A DNA stretch of 64,000 nucleotides from CAIYTF01 sp963664845 (GCA_963664845.1 OY761615.1:248001-312000), one strand, 5' to 3'; numbered from the stretch's first letter, positions 55,486-64,000 are shown. Numbers and translations: made by a program. Notes: generated by a model not told the origin, from the sequence alone.

Positions 55486-55884
55486 ATGAAAAAACTTTTA
55501 GCAGGTATTTTAGTCATTTGGATCTCTGTTGCATTTGCTTCTGCCGTTATTGTTGATAACAGTTTACTGGCAAGAAGTGAAGGAAGTCAAATTCAATTAT
55601 ATTGGAAGACAGGAACAGAATCAAATCTTAGAGCATTTGCAATTGAGCGCAAAACGGTCAATGGTAATTTCATCCAAATAGCTGAGATATCTCCCAGGGG
55701 CAGTAATTCCGAATATTCCTATGTTGATGATAATCTTTATAAAGCTGCCTCAAGCGTATTCGTCTACCGCGTAAAAATAATTGATAACAACGAATCTTAC
55801 GCATACTCAAAAGAATTAACCGTCAGCCACAGCCCCTCAGACATTAAGAGAACTTGGGGCAGTATTAAAGCAATGTTCAGGTAA
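55486..55884 (+). CDS. Small secreted protein, stand-alone FnIII-like module
   Basis: 132 residues. A signal peptide (about 1-19, VAFASA cleavage) is followed by one module whose pattern IQLYWKTGTESNLRAFAIERK, then FIQIAEI, YSYVDDN, FVYRVKIIDNNESY matches the FnIII-like domain that usually stands just before T9SS sorting domains. Here no sorting domain follows, since the protein stops about 20 residues later. Periplasmic or secreted. Function unknown. The SpoIID-like gene begins 23 bases after its stop. Confidence 0.75.
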   Translation: MKKLLAGILVIWISVAFASAVIVDNSLLARSEGSQIQLYWKTGTESNLRAFAIERKTVNGNFIQIAEISPRGSNSEYSYVDDNLYKAASSVFVYRVKIIDNNESYAYSKELTVSHSPSDIKRTWGSIKAMFR

Positions 55885-55907
55885 TGTTTTTTCTGTGTTG
55901 ATTTCTT

Positions 55908-57182
55908 TTGTATCACCATTTACCACCTAAGTTCTTACGATCCACACTTAATCTTTCAAAGCTTAACTTAGTTTCTTTTTCCCCTGTTACTTTAACCATA
56001 TTTTCACTGTTTTTCCTCTGTTCCAGTCTATCCCCGGCAAGCACGCAGACTGATCATCCACGAAAAATTCGTGTATTGCTCAAACGTTTCCCGGGCAATG
56101 CGTCTCTTCCCATTTTGCAGGAAACAGCTATTGCAAACAGCACCAAAGCAATAGCACTTGTTAAAAAACGTAATAATATTTCAGTTCAGAGGGAAAACAA
56201 CGGGCTCATACTCGAGATTCAGGGAAAAGAATTTTCATCCCAGAAATTCGTTCTCAGAGCTGCAAAAGGCTCAACATTTACGTTCGAACGAAAAAACTAC
56301 CGGGGTGCTTTGCTGCTCGTTCCCGATGGCTCGTCGATCTTGGCAGTGAACGAAATTTCAATCGAGGACTATCTTAAAGGGGTTCTACCCGCGGAACTGG
56401 GCAAAATTGACACTGATTCTCTCAAGGAAGCAATCAAGGCTTTCGCAGTTACCGCACGAACCTTTGCGGTCAACAAATTAGGTGAAAACAGAAAACTCTA
56501 CGATGTTGAAGCAAACGTCTCCTCACAGGTCTTTTTCTCCACCGAATCAGAAAAACCGGAACTCAATACACTCCTTGAAGCAACAAAATCGCAAGTCTTA
56601 ACTTTTAACGGGAAACCGGCAACAGTCTTTTTCCACTCCTGCTGCGGAGGATCAACCGAAGATGCCAGTAATGTATTCAATGCTACCCCCATCCCCTATC
56701 TGGTAGCCCATCAGGATGGCGATTCCCTCAATTGCAGATTCGCACCTGTCTATTTATGGACTGAATCGTATAGCACAAAAGAATTCGGCAGTCTGCTTGC
56801 GGCATTTGACAAACGTATTGATCCCGATCGCGAAATTGCGGCGGTCTCCATTTCCGGGAAATTCCCCTCCGGCAGAGTATCTTCACTTGATGTAACCTTT
56901 ACCGACAGTTCGCACTACGTCCTTCCTGCAAAACAGATCCGCCTGGCAATAAAACGGAAGAACACAAGCGGCATCCTCCGCAGTTCTCTTTTCTCGGTTG
57001 AATTGCTCTATAATGATGAGCATTTGGATTCAATAATCTTTCGCGGCAAAGGGAATGGTCATGGGGTCGGGCTGTGCCAATGGGGTTCCTTTCAAATGGC
57101 AAAAGAAGGAAAATCCTTCGAAGATATTTTGGAATTTTATTTTCCCGGCACTAAAATTGAAGATCTTGATGAAATTAATTAA
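55908..57182 (+). CDS. SpoIID/LytB-domain protein
   Basis: 424 residues. The start is uncertain: a stop at 55899-55901 leaves only TTG 55908 as an ordinary start, and it gives a plausible signal anchor (about 28-45, PVTLTIFSLFFLCSS). The SpoIID domain (about 140-424) shows the features IEDYLKGVLPAELGK, IKAFAVTARTFAV, FFHSCCGGSTEDASNVF and the terminal RGKGNGHGVGLCQWGSFQMAKEGKSF. Such domains are peptidoglycan lytic transglycosylases or amidase enhancers, so envelope remodelling is likely. Its end overlaps the maf gene by 14 bases. Confidence 0.9.
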   Translation: MYHHLPPKFLRSTLNLSKLNLVSFSPVTLTIFSLFFLCSSLSPASTQTDHPRKIRVLLKRFPGNASLPILQETAIANSTKAIALVKKRNNISVQRENNGLILEIQGKEFSSQKFVLRAAKGSTFTFERKNYRGALLLVPDGSSILAVNEISIEDYLKGVLPAELGKIDTDSLKEAIKAFAVTARTFAVNKLGENRKLYDVEANVSSQVFFSTESEKPELNTLLEATKSQVLTFNGKPATVFFHSCCGGSTEDASNVFNATPIPYLVAHQDGDSLNCRFAPVYLWTESYSTKEFGSLLAAFDKRIDPDREIAAVSISGKFPSGRVSSLDVTFTDSSHYVLPAKQIRLAIKRKNTSGILRSSLFSVELLYNDEHLDSIIFRGKGNGHGVGLCQWGSFQMAKEGKSFEDILEFYFPGTKIEDLDEIN

Positions 57183-57753
57183 TGAACGAATTTATTTGGC
57201 TTCGCAGTCCCCACGCCGGAAGGAATTGCTTGAAAGAATTTGCAGCGATGTTGTGGTACTGGCAATCGATGTGGATGAGAACATGGTGTCTGACATGGCA
57301 CCGGCTGATATAGCCATTGCAATAGCGCAAACAAAAATGAATGCTGCTCTCCCGGGCATAACAGGCACCGGATACGTTATCACCGCAGATACCATTGTTT
57401 GTTTTGAAAACAAAATACTGGGCAAACCGGAAACAGAACAGGCCGCCGCAGAAATGCTAAAACTGTTGAGCGGTCGTCAACATCAGGTTTATACCGGGTT
57501 TTGTATCTGTCATCTGCAGGATCGAAGACTTATCAGCAGTGCCGCAAAAACTGATGTGACCTTTTGTGAACTCAGTCAGCAGGAAATTGACCTGTATATT
57601 CGAACCGGAAGTTCAATGGATAAAGCAGGTGCCTATGGTATTCAGGATCCCCTGGGATCTGTATTCGTTAAAAGCATTTCCGGCTGTTATTATAATGTGA
57701 TGGGGCTTCCCCTCTCGCAAATTTATCAAACCATTAGAGGAGAGCTCGCATAG
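57169..57753 (+). CDS. maf: Maf-type nucleotide pyrophosphatase
   Basis: 194 residues from ATG 57169, inside the end of the SpoIID-like gene; the longer frame's first 38 codons are that gene read in another frame. The start matches the family: YLASQSPRRKELL (near 9-21), then VITADTIVC, KPETEQAAAEML and GAYGIQDP. Maf proteins hydrolyse modified or canonical nucleoside triphosphates (dTTP/UTP), limiting incorporation of odd bases. The stop shares a base with the next gene's GTG start. Confidence 0.92.
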   Translation: MKLINERIYLASQSPRRKELLERICSDVVVLAIDVDENMVSDMAPADIAIAIAQTKMNAALPGITGTGYVITADTIVCFENKILGKPETEQAAAEMLKLLSGRQHQVYTGFCICHLQDRRLISSAAKTDVTFCELSQQEIDLYIRTGSSMDKAGAYGIQDPLGSVFVKSISGCYYNVMGLPLSQIYQTIRGELA

Positions 57754-58706
57754 TGCTGGAAAAAGTAAAGAAAAACATTCTGATCTCTATTGCAATTTCG
57801 GGCGCACTATACCTCGGTTTGTCAATCTATGCCGACTACAGTAAGGTTATAGGGTCATTGGAAAAATTCAGTTGGATACTCCTCCCTGTTCTTCTTGCGC
57901 TCTCGTTTGCCAACTATATCATGCGCTTCATCAAATGGCATTATTATCTCAACCTGTTGAACATCAAATTGCCGGTGATGGATTCGTTTTCCGTATTCAC
58001 TTCAGGCTTGATCATGAGCGTAACCCCGGGGAAAATGGGAGAATTGCTTAAATCTTACCTGGTTAAACAAATTACCGGCGTCAGCATCAGCAGGACCGCC
58101 CCCATCATTTTTGCCGAAAGAATTACTGATTTTCTCTCACTGGTGCTCATTGCCATTATTGGAGCCTTCAGCTATCATGTCGGTGAAACGGTTTCGATAT
58201 CGGTAGGAGTATTCTTTCTCTTCCTGGTGATCCTCATTGGGCAAAGAAACTGGGTCTTCGCCATTTTTAAGTACCTTGAAAAAATTGCCTTCGTAAAAAA
58301 GCACATTGAAAAGATTATCCACGCCTACGAAAGTGCCTATGAAATGCTGAAAACAGGGCCGGTGCTTAAAATGATGGTAATAAGTCTTTTCTCCTGGTTC
58401 TTTGAATGTTTTGGATATTTTATTATTCTACGTAATTTTAACATTGACGTTGATATGCTTTGGGCTTCTTTCAGTTATGCATTCGGGACTATTGTGGGAG
58501 CAATAACCATGCTTCCCGGAGGACTTGGAGCAACTGAGTTTTCCCTGACGTCGATGATACTGGCAAAAGGAGCGGACAAAAATGTTGCGGTTGCATCCAC
58601 TTTTCTCATCAGGATTGTAACCCTCTGGTTCGCGGTTTTAGTAGGCATTATTAGTGTTGCACTCTATCAGAAAAGATTCGGAAAAATTAACACGGAACAA
58701 CAATAA
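57753..58706 (+). CDS. Lysylphosphatidylglycerol-synthase-type membrane protein (UPF0104)
   Basis: 317 residues with about eight membrane helices. GTG start at 57753 overlaps the maf stop by one base, with an AGGAG site upstream. Landmarks are SFANYIMRFIKWHYYL, SVTPGKMGELLKSYLVK, PIIFAERITDFLSL and the glycine-rich PGGLGATEFSLTSMI. The family is the flippase-like, LPG-synthase-type transmembrane domain; the soluble aminoacyl transferase part is absent. It probably moves or tethers a lipid, substrate unknown. Confidence 0.9.
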   Translation: MLEKVKKNILISIAISGALYLGLSIYADYSKVIGSLEKFSWILLPVLLALSFANYIMRFIKWHYYLNLLNIKLPVMDSFSVFTSGLIMSVTPGKMGELLKSYLVKQITGVSISRTAPIIFAERITDFLSLVLIAIIGAFSYHVGETVSISVGVFFLFLVILIGQRNWVFAIFKYLEKIAFVKKHIEKIIHAYESAYEMLKTGPVLKMMVISLFSWFFECFGYFIILRNFNIDVDMLWASFSYAFGTIVGAITMLPGGLGATEFSLTSMILAKGADKNVAVASTFLIRIVTLWFAVLVGIISVALYQKRFGKINTEQQ

Positions 58707-58722
58707 CGGCAATGGAGATACG

Positions 58723-59973
58723 ATGAAAAAGTACAAGAAAATAGTCATCCCTGAAGAAGGGACACCCATTCAGATTATCGATGGGAATCTGGTGGTGCCC
58801 GATAATCCAATAATTCTCTTCATAGAAGGTGATGGAACTGGTCCTGATATCTGGCGCGCTTCCAAAAGAGTGTTTGATGCCGCAGTGGAAAAAGCATATG
58901 GCGGGAAAAAGAAAATTGTCTGGACTGAAATTTATGCCGGCGAAAAGGCACTGACTGTTTACGGCAAGAATAAATGGCTCCCCGATGAAACGGTCACTGC
59001 AATACGTGATTATAAAGTAGCCATTAAAGGTCCTTTGACCACTCCCGTTGGTGGAGGAATCAGGAGCCTTAATGTGGCTCTTAGACAACTGCTGGACCTG
59101 TTTGCCTGTGTCCGCCCTGTTAAATACTATGCCGGCACTCCCAGCCCTGTTAAAAGACCTCAGGACCTCGATATCGTTATCTTCCGCGAGAATACAGAAG
59201 ATGTATATGCCGGAATTGAGTTTAAGTCAGGTTCCGACGAAGTGAAAAACCTAATAAAGTATATCAACAAGAAATTTGAAAAAAACATAAGAATGGACTC
59301 AGGAATCGGCATTAAACCGATGAGCCCATTTGGATCAAAACGCCTGGTAAAAAAAGCAATTGAATATGCAATAGCCAACAACCGCAAGAGCGTCACTCTC
59401 GTCCACAAAGGCAACATCATGAAGTTCACCGAAGGTGCCTTTAAGGAATGGGGCTATGAAGTGGCCAAACAGGAGTTTGGAGACGTTACGGTAACAGAGG
59501 ATGAAGTCTGGAAAAAATATAACGGTAAAGTCCCTGAAGGCAAAATTCTCATCAAAGACAGAATTGCAGACAGCATTTTTCAGCAGATTCTTCTTCGCCC
59601 TGACGAATATGAGATTCTGGCTACACCAAACCTCAACGGCGACTACTTATCAGACGCTGCTGCTGCACAGGTTGGTGGGCTTGGCATTGCACCCGGTGCA
59701 AACCTCAGTTATGATGTTGCCATATTTGAGGCCACACACGGCACCGCACCCAAATATGCCGGTCTGGACAAAATCAACCCGGGCTCCGTCATTCTTTCCG
59801 GTGTCATGATGTTCGAACACCTGGGTTGGGATAAAGCAGCCAAACTCATTGAATCAGCAATTAAGAAAACAATCCGTTCAAAAGTCGTCACCTACGATTT
59901 CGCCCGCCTAATGACAGGTGCGAAGGAAGTGAAGACTTCGGATTTCGCCAGTACAATAATAGCAAATATGTAA
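58723..59973 (+). CDS. icd: NADP-dependent isocitrate dehydrogenase
   Basis: 416 residues, exactly the length of E. coli Icd. Start ATG 58723 with GGAG upstream; the longer frame begins inside the previous gene. The phosphorylation-site motif GGGIRSLNVALRQ (110-122; S115), RENTEDVYAGIEF, the active-site Lys in VHKGNIM, and the NADP loop EATHGTAPKYAG with TYDFARL are all intact. It converts isocitrate to 2-oxoglutarate in the TCA cycle. This is the true isocitrate dehydrogenase of the window, in contrast to the paralogue at 6230. Confidence 0.96.
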   Translation: MKKYKKIVIPEEGTPIQIIDGNLVVPDNPIILFIEGDGTGPDIWRASKRVFDAAVEKAYGGKKKIVWTEIYAGEKALTVYGKNKWLPDETVTAIRDYKVAIKGPLTTPVGGGIRSLNVALRQLLDLFACVRPVKYYAGTPSPVKRPQDLDIVIFRENTEDVYAGIEFKSGSDEVKNLIKYINKKFEKNIRMDSGIGIKPMSPFGSKRLVKKAIEYAIANNRKSVTLVHKGNIMKFTEGAFKEWGYEVAKQEFGDVTVTEDEVWKKYNGKVPEGKILIKDRIADSIFQQILLRPDEYEILATPNLNGDYLSDAAAAQVGGLGIAPGANLSYDVAIFEATHGTAPKYAGLDKINPGSVILSGVMMFEHLGWDKAAKLIESAIKKTIRSKVVTYDFARLMTGAKEVKTSDFASTIIANM

Positions 59974-59994
59974 TCATTTAATTTCGGAGGTAAT

Positions 59995-60411
59995 ATGTCA
60001 AGAGATAGTAATGTCAGCAAAGGGTTGCTGATCGGTTTTATTTCCGGCGCCGTTGTAGGTGCTGCAGTAGCATTGCTTTATGCTCCCAAAAGCGGTAAGG
60101 AATTCCGCCAGGATCTGAAAGACAAAACACAGGACTTGAAAGAAGAAACCGAAGCTTTTATGAGTACGGCAAAAGAAAAAGCCCGTGTTGTTGTTAATGA
60201 AGGCAAAACAAAAGCCGAACAACTGGTCGCCGATGCTAAAGTTAAAGCCGATGAACTTCTCAAAGATGCCAATCGCATTATGAGTGATGCAAAGGTTAAA
60301 ACCGCAGAAGTGCTCAAAACCGGGAAAGAGACTCTTGCAGAGGAAAGTTCAAAAATCAAACATGCAGTTAATGCAGGTATTGATGCGTACAAAGAAGCCA
60401 AAAACTCATAA
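59995..60411 (+). CDS. YtxH-domain protein
   Basis: 138 residues. An N-terminal YtxH-type membrane helix (KGLLIGFISGAVVGAAVALLYAP, about 9-31, then KSGKEFR) is followed by a long Lys/Glu/Ala coiled coil to the end. It is a small envelope protein probably held to the inner membrane by one helix. The ATG follows a GGAGG site. Its partner gene 12 bases downstream is a DUF948-like protein, and such pairs are common. Confidence 0.85.
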   Translation: MSRDSNVSKGLLIGFISGAVVGAAVALLYAPKSGKEFRQDLKDKTQDLKEETEAFMSTAKEKARVVVNEGKTKAEQLVADAKVKADELLKDANRIMSDAKVKTAEVLKTGKETLAEESSKIKHAVNAGIDAYKEAKNS

Positions 60412-60423
60412 CGGCACAGTACA

Positions 60424-60813
60424 ATGCCAATACTAAAAGATATCTTTATCATAATCCTTCTCTTTTCGGCGTCTCTGCTTTGCATCATGCTTGTGTATTA
60501 TTTCCTGCGGATATCACGGGCACTTGAAGCAATAGAATCCGACTTCAAAAAAGTAGCCGATCAGATGACTCCCCTGCTTGAATCGCTCAACAACCTCAGC
60601 AGAACGTTGAAAACGCTTGCAGAGGACGTCAGAGGCCAACTCGATAAGACCAACTGGATTATCGAGGAGGTGAAAGCAAAAATTGAAGGACTGCTCTATT
60701 TTGAAAATGTTATAAAAACAAGCTTGGGACAACGTACGCAAACCCTGATGTCGACATTACAGACTATCAGGAACGGCGTCTCATCTTTATTTAAAAAAAG
60801 ATCTAAAGAGTAA
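60424..60813 (+). CDS. DUF948-like membrane-anchored coiled-coil protein
   Basis: 129 residues. One N-terminal membrane helix (about 5-27, IFIIILLFSASLLCIMLVYYF) and then a helical region (KKVADQMTPLLESLNNLSRTLKTL) like DUF948 proteins. It forms a pair with the YtxH-domain gene. Function unknown, possibly envelope stress. The EF-G paralogue starts 34 bases later. Confidence 0.75.
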   Translation: MPILKDIFIIILLFSASLLCIMLVYYFLRISRALEAIESDFKKVADQMTPLLESLNNLSRTLKTLAEDVRGQLDKTNWIIEEVKAKIEGLLYFENVIKTSLGQRTQTLMSTLQTIRNGVSSLFKKRSKE

Positions 60814-60846
60814 CAAAACCGGAGAACATCCTAAGGAGAATTTTCA

Positions 60847-62937
60847 GTGAAAGAATATACTTCCGAGAACATCAGAAATCTCGCGCTCGTTGGTCACGGC
60901 GGCAGTGGAAAAACATCCCTTGCCGAATTAGCGCTTTTTACCGGTGGAGAGATAAACCGCATTGGGTCTATCGCTGAAGGAACCACCATTTCTGACTATT
61001 CAGTAAACGAGATCGACAAGAAATTTTCAATCTCGCTTTCCCTCCTTCATCTTGAATGGAACAATACTAAAATCAACATTATCGATACACCGGGCTATTC
61101 TGATTTTATCGGAGAAGTAAAATGCGGTATGAGAGTCTGTGATACGGCTATTCTCGTGCTGAGTTCCCCGCAGGGCGTTGAAGTCGGTTCTGAGATTACA
61201 GAAAAATTCATTTCAGAGTTCAAACTGCCGTCGGTCATCATTATTAATAAAATAGATCACGAGCGCTCCAATTTTGAGCAAACCCTCAAACAGGCTCAGG
61301 AGAGGATACATACCGGCACCGTGGTCATTTCTTACCCACTTAATGAAGGCCCCGCTACTGATACCATCATTGATGTGTTTAAAATGAAAGCATACCAATA
61401 TGGCGCTCCCGGCACAAAAAAAGTGACCGAAATGGATATCCCCGCGTCCGAGAAAGAAAGAGCAGATGCGTATCGCGTTTCTCTTGTTGAAAAAATAGCA
61501 GAGCAGAACGAAGAGCTCATGAACAAGTACTTTGAAGAAGGCACCCTCAGCGATGATGAAATCGTTAATGGGCTTTCCGACGCAATTCTGGCGGGCGTAC
61601 TCGTTCCCGTTTTTGCTGTTTCTTCCGTCAAGGGAATCGGCATCAATAACTTCCTCGATTTCGTGGTGAAAGATCTGCCTACACCTATTACTCACGGTTC
61701 TGTAGAAGGAAGACTTAAAGACAGCGATAAACGCGTTAAAGTGCCGCTGGACCCCAAAGGTGAACCGGTGCTCTTCGTATTTAAAACTGTTGTCGAACAA
61801 CACCTTGGTGAACTTTCCCTGTTCCGCATCTATTCGGGAAAAATTCAGCAGGGAATGGATCTGCTCAACGAAGCAAACGGCAAAATTGAACGCCTCAACC
61901 AGCTTTCTGTCCTCAACGGAAGAAACCGCTCAGACTCGGGAGTGCTTCACGCCGGTGATCTTGGTGCTGTTGTAAAGCTGAAAGATACGCATACCAACAA
62001 TACTCTGGCTTCAAAAAATTTCTCTGTCATTTTGGATGAAATCAAATTCCCTACACCTATAATAGATTCTGCACTCCTGCCAAAAGCCAAAGGTGATGAA
62101 GATAAAATTGCAAACGGGCTTCACACTCTTCACGAAGAAGATCCGGCATTTACTTCAAAATACGATCCTGAACTTGGTCAGACAGTCATTTCCGGCCAGG
62201 GAGAGATTCATCTTGATTTGGCAGTAAAACGTCTTAAAGAACGCTATCATGTTGATGTTGATTTGGTACAACCCAAAATTCCTTATAGGGAAACCATCCG
62301 CGGAATATGCCCCAGCGCAGAATATAAACACAAAAAACAATCAGGCGGACGCGGCCAATTTGGTCATGTGTTCCTGAAACTGGAACCGCTTCCCCGTGGA
62401 ACTGGCTTCCAATTTGAAGATGCAATTGTTGGAGGTGTTGTACCGGGCAGATTTGTTCCTGCAATTGAAAAAGGAATTGTAGAGACAATGGCAAAAGGTA
62501 TTCTCTCGGGATGCACGATTATCGATATTAAAGCAACATTGTTTGACGGTTCATTCCATGCTGTCGATTCGGACGATATGTCATTCAAAATTGCATCATC
62601 CATGTGCTTCAAAAAGGCATTCATGGAAGCTAAGCCGGCTCTTCTGGAACCGATTTCTGAAATAGCAGTAACGATCCCTGAGGAATGTATGGGTGATGTT
62701 ATGGGCGATATCTCCAGCAGACGCGGCAAGATTCTCGGTATGGAAAGCGATGGGCATTTCCAGATTATCAAATGTCTGGTACCCTTGGCTGAACTGTATA
62801 AATACTCTTCTACTTTACGAAGCCTTACTGCAGGTCGTGGGACTCATACCAGAAAATTCTCGCACTACGAGGATGTTCCTAAAGAAGTCGAAAACAAGAT
62901 CGTAGAAGAATATAAAAAATCAAGAGAAGAAGGTTAA
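60847..62937 (+). CDS. Elongation factor G-like GTPase (FusA2 type)
   Basis: 696 residues. GTG start at 60847 with AAGGAG upstream. The G1 motif is GHGGSGKTS (16-24), unlike the HIDAGKTT of canonical EF-G; DTPGYSDF (G3) and NKID (G4) follow. Domains II to V are present (LFVFKTVVEQHLGELSLFRIYSGKI, GQGEIHLDLAVKRLKERYHVD, SGGRGQFGHVFLKLEP, RRGKILGME). The family is the EF-G paralogue group that works beside the main EF-G, with a role in translation that is not settled. A strong terminator follows. Confidence 0.93.
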   Translation: MKEYTSENIRNLALVGHGGSGKTSLAELALFTGGEINRIGSIAEGTTISDYSVNEIDKKFSISLSLLHLEWNNTKINIIDTPGYSDFIGEVKCGMRVCDTAILVLSSPQGVEVGSEITEKFISEFKLPSVIIINKIDHERSNFEQTLKQAQERIHTGTVVISYPLNEGPATDTIIDVFKMKAYQYGAPGTKKVTEMDIPASEKERADAYRVSLVEKIAEQNEELMNKYFEEGTLSDDEIVNGLSDAILAGVLVPVFAVSSVKGIGINNFLDFVVKDLPTPITHGSVEGRLKDSDKRVKVPLDPKGEPVLFVFKTVVEQHLGELSLFRIYSGKIQQGMDLLNEANGKIERLNQLSVLNGRNRSDSGVLHAGDLGAVVKLKDTHTNNTLASKNFSVILDEIKFPTPIIDSALLPKAKGDEDKIANGLHTLHEEDPAFTSKYDPELGQTVISGQGEIHLDLAVKRLKERYHVDVDLVQPKIPYRETIRGICPSAEYKHKKQSGGRGQFGHVFLKLEPLPRGTGFQFEDAIVGGVVPGRFVPAIEKGIVETMAKGILSGCTIIDIKATLFDGSFHAVDSDDMSFKIASSMCFKKAFMEAKPALLEPISEIAVTIPEECMGDVMGDISSRRGKILGMESDGHFQIIKCLVPLAELYKYSSTLRSLTAGRGTHTRKFSHYEDVPKEVENKIVEEYKKSREEG

Positions 62938-62960
62938 TCTTTCTTCCGATCACTATTCTA

Positions 62961-62992
62961 ATCCCCCGACCTTCAAGCCGGGGGATTTTTTT
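62961..62992 (+). terminator. Terminator of the EF-G paralogue gene
   Basis: 8-bp stem (ATCCCCCG with CGGGGGAT) with a 10-base loop followed by a run of Ts. About 24 bases after the gene's stop codon, a clear Rho-independent terminator. Confidence 0.9.
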
Positions 62993-63014
62993 ATAAATCA
63001 GGAAATTATATATC

Positions 63015-63524
63015 ATGGAAAAACTCTGGTCGCCCTGGCGCTCACAATATATCGAGGCTTTCAAAGATGCAAAAACTAACCCGGGCTGTGTGTTCTGCAA
63101 CGCTGCAAAAGAAGAGCTAGCCAGCCAGAACTCGTTGTTGGTCGAAAAGGGTGAGTTTACTTTTACCGTACTGAATCTCTATCCGTATAATAATGGACAC
63201 CTTATGGTGATCCCTTATCGGCATCTCTCCTCCTTCGATTTGCTGAACCGGGATGAAAGAATTGAAATAATGGATAAATTGGAGCTCGCCACAAAAGCAC
63301 TAAAACTGCTGTCAAAACCCGACGGTTTTAATATTGGTGCAAATATCGGACAAGTAAGCGGTGCAGGTATTGCAGACCACGTCCATTTTCATGTTGTTCC
63401 GCGGTGGAACGGCGATACAAACTTTATGCCCATTCTCGGTGAAGTTAAAGTACTTTCTCAGGATCTGCTGGCAACTAAGAATGGTTTGGTTGAAGCATAT
63501 AAAACGTTGAACGAAAATACTTAA
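63015..63524 (+). CDS. HIT-family nucleotide hydrolase/transferase
   Basis: 169 residues. The catalytic triad motif HVHFHVVPRW is at 122-131, with a zinc-type CVFC at 25-28 and the GHLMVIPYRHLSSF strand (61-74). The MEKLWSPWRS start is typical of the Ap4A-hydrolase/HIT subgroup, which cuts or transfers nucleoside phosphates through a His intermediate. Physiological substrate not fixed by sequence. ATG at 63015, just after the terminator of the upstream gene. Confidence 0.93.
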   Translation: MEKLWSPWRSQYIEAFKDAKTNPGCVFCNAAKEELASQNSLLVEKGEFTFTVLNLYPYNNGHLMVIPYRHLSSFDLLNRDERIEIMDKLELATKALKLLSKPDGFNIGANIGQVSGAGIADHVHFHVVPRWNGDTNFMPILGEVKVLSQDLLATKNGLVEAYKTLNENT

Positions 63525-63713
63525 AAGATTGAAAGAAAAAGGACAGGTTCACAAATATAAATGCCAGATATTATGCCCGCCATCATCCTTTGGGTCAGGA
63601 AATGAGGGTTCAGGCTTTGGTCTTAATAAATTCAAGTATTCAGACAAAAAGTTCGTTGTTATTGCATTTTTCGGATTGATGAATATCAAAACCCCTATCC
63701 CCGAAAATTAAAA

Positions 63714-63761
63714 AAAGCTGTCCAATAAAACGCAGGTGAACCCGGTTTATCAGACAGCTTT
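63714..63761 (-). terminator. Terminator of the MarR-family gene
   Basis: 9-bp stem (AAAGCTGTC / GACAGCTTT) with a 30-base loop that itself can pair (ATAAA / TTTAT). On the minus strand it is followed by TTTT and lies about 27 bases after the MarR stop. Arms match the tRNA-Thr terminator at 53262. Confidence 0.7.
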
Positions 63762-63788
63762 GGTTAAATAATCCTATCCCCGGTTAAC

Positions 63789-64000
63789 TTACAATCCCCG
63801 CGCTATCCATCTTTCAAGAGCTGAAAGCAGGTGCGTCATTGCACTTATCAACGGTTTATGTTGATTCAGATCAATATCCTGAAGAATTTGAGCATGAATA
63901 TTGACATAAGCGTTTTCCAATTGACGCGTAAAATTTCCTCCCTTTTCAGAGAGATAAACCCGCATATTGCGACGATCGTTGGGTTCAATTTCCCTAACCA
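63789..64000 (-). CDS. MarR-family transcription regulator (C-terminal part, partial)
   Basis: The minus-strand frame is open from the window edge to a TAA at 63789-63791 and encodes 69 or more residues. REIEPNDRRNMRVYLSEKG is the end of the MarR winged-helix (wing and DxR motif), followed by the C-terminal dimerisation helix, ending RWIARGL. These proteins repress genes, usually in answer to small aromatic or oxidised ligands. The N-terminal DNA-reading helix lies outside the window. Confidence 0.88.
   Translation of the reverse strand, partial: VREIEPNDRRNMRVYLSEKGGNFTRQLENAYVNIHAQILQDIDLNQHKPLISAMTHLLSALERWIARGL

Noticed and set aside
57055..57168. N-terminal extension of Maf
   Set aside because: It reads the end of the SpoIID-like gene in another frame; the family start motif begins right after ATG 57169.
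1..64000. CRISPR arrays, prophage and complete insertion sequences
   Set aside because: No regularly spaced direct repeats, no transposase or phage structural gene was seen on either strand.

Overview
The window looks like part of the chromosome of a Gram-negative, Ignavibacteria-like member of the Bacteroidota/Chlorobi (FCB) group. The basis is a full-length SprA (the type IX secretion, T9SS, outer-membrane channel), a PorZ-like protein, three secreted proteins whose C-terminal sorting domains carry the YPNPFNP motif, many PAS histidine kinases and two NtrC-type sigma-54 activators. Base composition is moderate throughout. I see no prophage, plasmid or CRISPR array.

Layout. 1-5271 (+): end of an envelope protein, then a NtrB/NtrC-like pair followed at once by a periplasmic coiled-coil protein and a predicted outer-membrane barrel. 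5272-6229: gene-poor stretch with a decayed GIY-YIG fragment, tRNA-Ser(GCU) and its terminator. 6230-11291 (+): compact four-gene cassette of a beta-decarboxylating hydroxyacid dehydrogenase, a degenerate HD protein, a fungal-homoaconitase-like aconitase and a MmgE/PrpD dehydratase. 11381-18631 (-): sprA. 19044-25577 (-): phosphatase, CoA transferase, alanine dehydrogenase, acyl-CoA ligase and a Cys/Met PLP enzyme. 26011-27264 (+): PhzF-like protein and a half-size TauE/SafE protein. 27376-29016 (-): T9SS-exported GH28 enzyme. 29349-34263 (-): three-gene sensor cascade. 34588-36454 (+): two lipoproteins and a glutathionylspermidine-synthase-like ATP-grasp enzyme with overlapping ends. 36560-36685: a small inverted-repeat element. 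36752-43895 (-): PorZ-like protein, a TIGR02757 protein and two T9SS cargo proteins (BNR-repeat protein, M1 aminopeptidase). 44170-51373 (+): two PAS kinases, a sigma-54 activator, a STAS protein and a SpoIIE-type phosphatase with two receiver domains. 51610-64000: mostly housekeeping genes (YacP-like NYN, Nudix, tRNA-Thr, SpoIID-like, Maf, flippase-like protein, isocitrate dehydrogenase, YtxH and DUF948-like proteins, EF-G paralogue, HIT protein, end of a MarR regulator).

The themes are T9SS export (channel, accessory protein and cargo in one neighbourhood), dense two-component and partner-switching signalling, and central carbon metabolism. The most interesting unexplained unit is the cassette at 6230-11291. 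It contains enzymes for dehydration, rehydration and oxidative decarboxylation of a tricarboxylic acid, while a canonical isocitrate dehydrogenase sits elsewhere in the window. All functional statements are read from motifs and family knowledge; no database search was run.
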